From NCBI GenBank assembly GCA_003605115.1, contig QZKY01000015.1, positions 310,001 to 374,000 on the forward strand: a stretch of 64,000 nt of DNA. The letters are read 5' to 3'. This DNA is from Oxalobacter sp. (GTDB lineage Bacteria > Pseudomonadota > Gammaproteobacteria > Burkholderiales > Burkholderiaceae_D). Positions 61,937 to 64,000 of this stretch are shown here, piece by piece. A program made the position numbers and the translations under genes. Under the pieces are notes generated by a model. That model did not search any database and was not told the origin of the DNA. It saw nothing but the letters and a program-made list of their open reading frames with translations. Each line of letters begins with the position of its first letter. Position 1 is the first letter of the stretch.

Positions 61937-63961
61937 ATGTTCCTCTACGCTTTCACGATATTCGTCAGCGCTTTCCTGCTGTTCCTGGTGCAGCCCATTA
62001 TCGCGAAACAAGTCTTGCCCTGGTTCGGCGGATCATCCGCCGTCTGGACAACCTGCATGGTGTTTTTCCAGTGTGTTTTGTTTGCCGGGTACGCCTACGC
62101 AGACTGGATAGCGCGGCGTTTTTCCATTCGCAAGCAGGCCATCGTACACGCGACTTTGCTGTTGTTCAGTCTCATCAGTTTGCCGATCATTGCGAGTGCG
62201 GGTTGGAAGCCCTCCGGCAACGATGATCCCAGTTGGCGCATCCTGGGTTTGTTGACGGCCACCATCGGTTTGCCCTATTTCCTGCTTTCCACGACAGGCC
62301 CCTTGGTGCAAGCATGGTTTGTACGCGGCTATTCCCGCACGACGGTCTATCGACTCTATGCACTCTCCAACCTCGCGTCTTTGCTGGCTTTGCTGGCGTA
62401 TCCCTTTTTGATTGAGCCTTGGGTCAAAACGCAGACGCAAGCCTGGGCGTGGAGCGGTTTTTATTTGTTGTTCGTCCTGGCGTGTGGCGCGTCGGCGTTA
62501 CTGACGGTGCGTCAACCGGCTGCGATTCCGCATGACGATTCAGGCGACGTCACCCTTTCGCAGATCGCAGCGCAGGCTTCACTACCTGCGCCCACGCGGT
62601 GGGAACATCTGACCTGGCTGTTGTTTGCTGCGATGGGCGCCTTCATGCTGCTGGCGGTCACCAATCACATCACGCATGATTTGGCTTCGGTTCCATTCCT
62701 GTGGATATTGCCGCTTTCCTTGTACCTGGTGACCTTCATTCTCTGTTTTGAAGGGCGTAACTGGTACAGGCGAAAATGGTTCATCGTGCCAGTGGTGTTG
62801 TCTGTTGCGGGCATGGCATGGACGCTGATCGAAATGGAAATCAGAATCGGCATTCCCGTCGCCTTGGTTGGCCTTTTTGTCGTTTGCATGTTCTTCCACG
62901 GCGAACTCGCCGCACGCAAACCAGCCCCCGAACATTTGACACGTTTTTATCTCATGCTCTCGCTCGGCGGTGCCCTGGGTGGTTTGGCCGTCGGGATCGG
63001 CGCGGTCAAGTTGTTCAACGCCAATTACGAATTCATCATGGGTCTGGTGATGACAATGCTGGTGCTGGTCGTACTGTTGCGTCGTCAATGGAAAATCTTG
63101 CTGATCCTGTTTGTTTTGGTGCTTGGATTTGGCGCCTATTTCGCCTACACAAACCGGGATCAGATGAGCGATGGCATTGTGCTCAAGAAGCGCAATTTCT
63201 ATGGCAGTCTGAGCGTTCGGGAAGTGGGATTGCCTGATGATGCGCAGGCGATACGTCGCTTGATCCACGGCGTGATTATCCATGGCGAGCAGTATCGTGA
63301 CGAGAGATGGCAAGACGAACCCACGACTTACTATCGCGTGGATTCCGGTGTAGGGCGCGCACTGGAAACGATTGAGCAAGCGAACCGGCGTATTGGCGTG
63401 ATTGGTCTGGGCACGGGCACACTGGCGGTCTATGGTCGGCCGGGAGATGTCATGCGCTTCTACGATATCAATCCGCAAGTCATCGAGGTGGCACAAAGCC
63501 ATTTCACTTTCCTCAAACGTAGTAAAGCGCAGATCGATCTGGTGTTAGGCGACGCAAGATTGGCGATGGAGCAGGAAGCGCCGCAATCCTACGATTCGCT
63601 TGTGGTGGATGCGTTTTCCAGCGACTCTATTCCGGCGCATCTGGCCACGACGCAAGCGGTTGATGTGTATTTGCGTCACTTGAAACCCAAGGGCATCATC
63701 GCCTTCCACATCAGCAACAAGTTCCTCAAACTCGCGCCGGTGCTCAAGCAAATCGCAGAAGAGAAAAAAATGCGTGGCATGCTGGTCACGGAGCCTGCGG
63801 ATGGCAGAGAGCATTATTCGTCAGAGTGGTTTTTGATGACCAAAGATGCTCACTTGGAAGCGCATCCTGCCATTGCACCGCAAATCGCATCAATCGAAAA
63901 GATTGAAAATTTGCAGTTGTGGACGGATGACTTCAATAATCTGTTTCAGATTTTGAAGTAA
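61937..63961 (+). CDS. Membrane protein fused to a spermidine-synthase-like domain
   Basis: A 674-residue protein. The first ~410 residues hold about ten to twelve hydrophobic segments (FLYAFTIFVSAFLLFLVQPI at the start). The C-terminal ~220 residues have a Rossmann fold similar to polyamine synthases: IGVIGLGTGTLAVYGRPGDV, FYDINPQVIEVAQSHFTFLK, LVLGDARLAMEQEAPQSYDS then LVVDAFSSDSIPAHLATTQA. The classical spermidine-synthase substrate residues are not all obvious, so polyamine synthesis is not certain. Located after lexA with 82 bp gap. Confidence 0.82.
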   Translation: MFLYAFTIFVSAFLLFLVQPIIAKQVLPWFGGSSAVWTTCMVFFQCVLFAGYAYADWIARRFSIRKQAIVHATLLLFSLISLPIIASAGWKPSGNDDPSWRILGLLTATIGLPYFLLSTTGPLVQAWFVRGYSRTTVYRLYALSNLASLLALLAYPFLIEPWVKTQTQAWAWSGFYLLFVLACGASALLTVRQPAAIPHDDSGDVTLSQIAAQASLPAPTRWEHLTWLLFAAMGAFMLLAVTNHITHDLASVPFLWILPLSLYLVTFILCFEGRNWYRRKWFIVPVVLSVAGMAWTLIEMEIRIGIPVALVGLFVVCMFFHGELAARKPAPEHLTRFYLMLSLGGALGGLAVGIGAVKLFNANYEFIMGLVMTMLVLVVLLRRQWKILLILFVLVLGFGAYFAYTNRDQMSDGIVLKKRNFYGSLSVREVGLPDDAQAIRRLIHGVIIHGEQYRDERWQDEPTTYYRVDSGVGRALETIEQANRRIGVIGLGTGTLAVYGRPGDVMRFYDINPQVIEVAQSHFTFLKRSKAQIDLVLGDARLAMEQEAPQSYDSLVVDAFSSDSIPAHLATTQAVDVYLRHLKPKGIIAFHISNKFLKLAPVLKQIAEEKKMRGMLVTEPADGREHYSSEWFLMTKDAHLEAHPAIAPQIASIEKIENLQLWTDDFNNLFQILK

Positions 63962-63976
63962 CTACTTCTTTCATCT

Positions 63977-64000
63977 CCGGAAAATTCGGGGTCAGAGTCA
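63977..64000 (+). repeat. REP-like repeat at window edge
   Basis: CCGG then AAAATTCGGGGTCAGAGTCA runs into the right edge 15 bp after the last gene; it is identical over 21 bases to the minus-strand reading of the right arm at 33678-33698. Confidence 0.7.

Overview
The window looks like a chromosomal segment of a Gram-negative betaproteobacterium. The gene order rpsF-priB-rpsR-rplI, a cysI-DUF934-cysH-cysD-cysN block, a split bioF-bioH-bioC biotin locus and many outer-membrane and periplasmic proteins point to Burkholderiales. An Oxalobacteraceae relative (Herminiimonas/Janthinobacterium type) is my best guess, inferred from gene content only. No rRNA operon, CRISPR array, integrase or complete insertion sequence is visible.

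Layout. (1) 1-910: the end of a Fic-like gene overlapping an exoribonuclease-like gene. (2) 1.2-17.1 kb: a large copper-resistance island. It holds a two-component system (copS/copR), a CusCBA-type efflux pump whose adaptor carries a fused CusF domain, small His/Met-rich periplasmic proteins, a membrane methyltransferase-like protein, a P1B-type ATPase, an HD-GYP protein, a beta-propeller lipoprotein and a free CusF-like protein. Three copies of an AATGTAATnTTnnCGTCA box lie before the pump, the small-protein genes and cusF, and are probably CopR sites. (3) 17.1-43.3 kb: a sulfur-assimilation region with cysM, sulfate importer genes sbp-cysTWA, a TonB-dependent receptor, a second sbp, a CbiX chelatase, a polyferredoxin, cysN, cysD, cysH (an iron-sulfur APS reductase), DUF934, cysI, a Fec/Btu-type ABC importer, cysK, a CysB-type regulator and a Met/Cys transsulfuration enzyme. 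At least four promoters share one motif (GATATAAGCAAAT...TCGTTC) placed exactly 46 bp before the -10 box; a fifth before cysM sits 45 bp away. This looks like a CysB regulon that includes the Fec-type importer. A SAM-II riboswitch with an intrinsic terminator and a possible antiterminator precedes the transsulfuration gene.

(4) 25.6-28.7 kb: inserted between the two sulfate-binding-protein loci is a small array of three gene cassettes, each followed by an attC-like recombination site, with no integrase (a CALIN-type array). The cassettes encode an unknown protein, a DUF6236-like protein with a hydrophobic segment, and a protein with a TIR/nucleoside-deoxyribosyltransferase-like domain. The last two are candidate anti-phage genes. 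(5) 43.3-44.8 kb: a scar region with the 3' half of a tRNA-Asn plus its terminator, a small zinc-ribbon gene and non-coding sequence. (6) 44.8-64.0 kb: mostly housekeeping and accessory core genes: a chemoreceptor, copZ-copA, an NSS-family transporter, a D-2-hydroxyacid dehydrogenase, a YihY/BrkB protein, a dctA-like carrier, bioC-bioH-bioF, a universal stress protein, the rpsF operon, a sugar transferase, lexA with two tandem SOS boxes, and a large membrane protein with a spermidine-synthase-like domain.

A family of REP-like repeats (core AAAATTCGGGGTCAGAGT, often as an inverted pair) is scattered at 23.0, 28.95, 33.6 and 63.98 kb. One copy lies inside the cysH-cysD interval. The parts fit together as copper efflux/detoxification beside sulfate-to-cysteine/methionine synthesis: sulfate is imported, activated by CysDN to APS, reduced by CysH and CysI, and fixed by CysK/CysM. 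Siroheme (CbiX) and Fe-S cofactors are supplied in part from the same locus.
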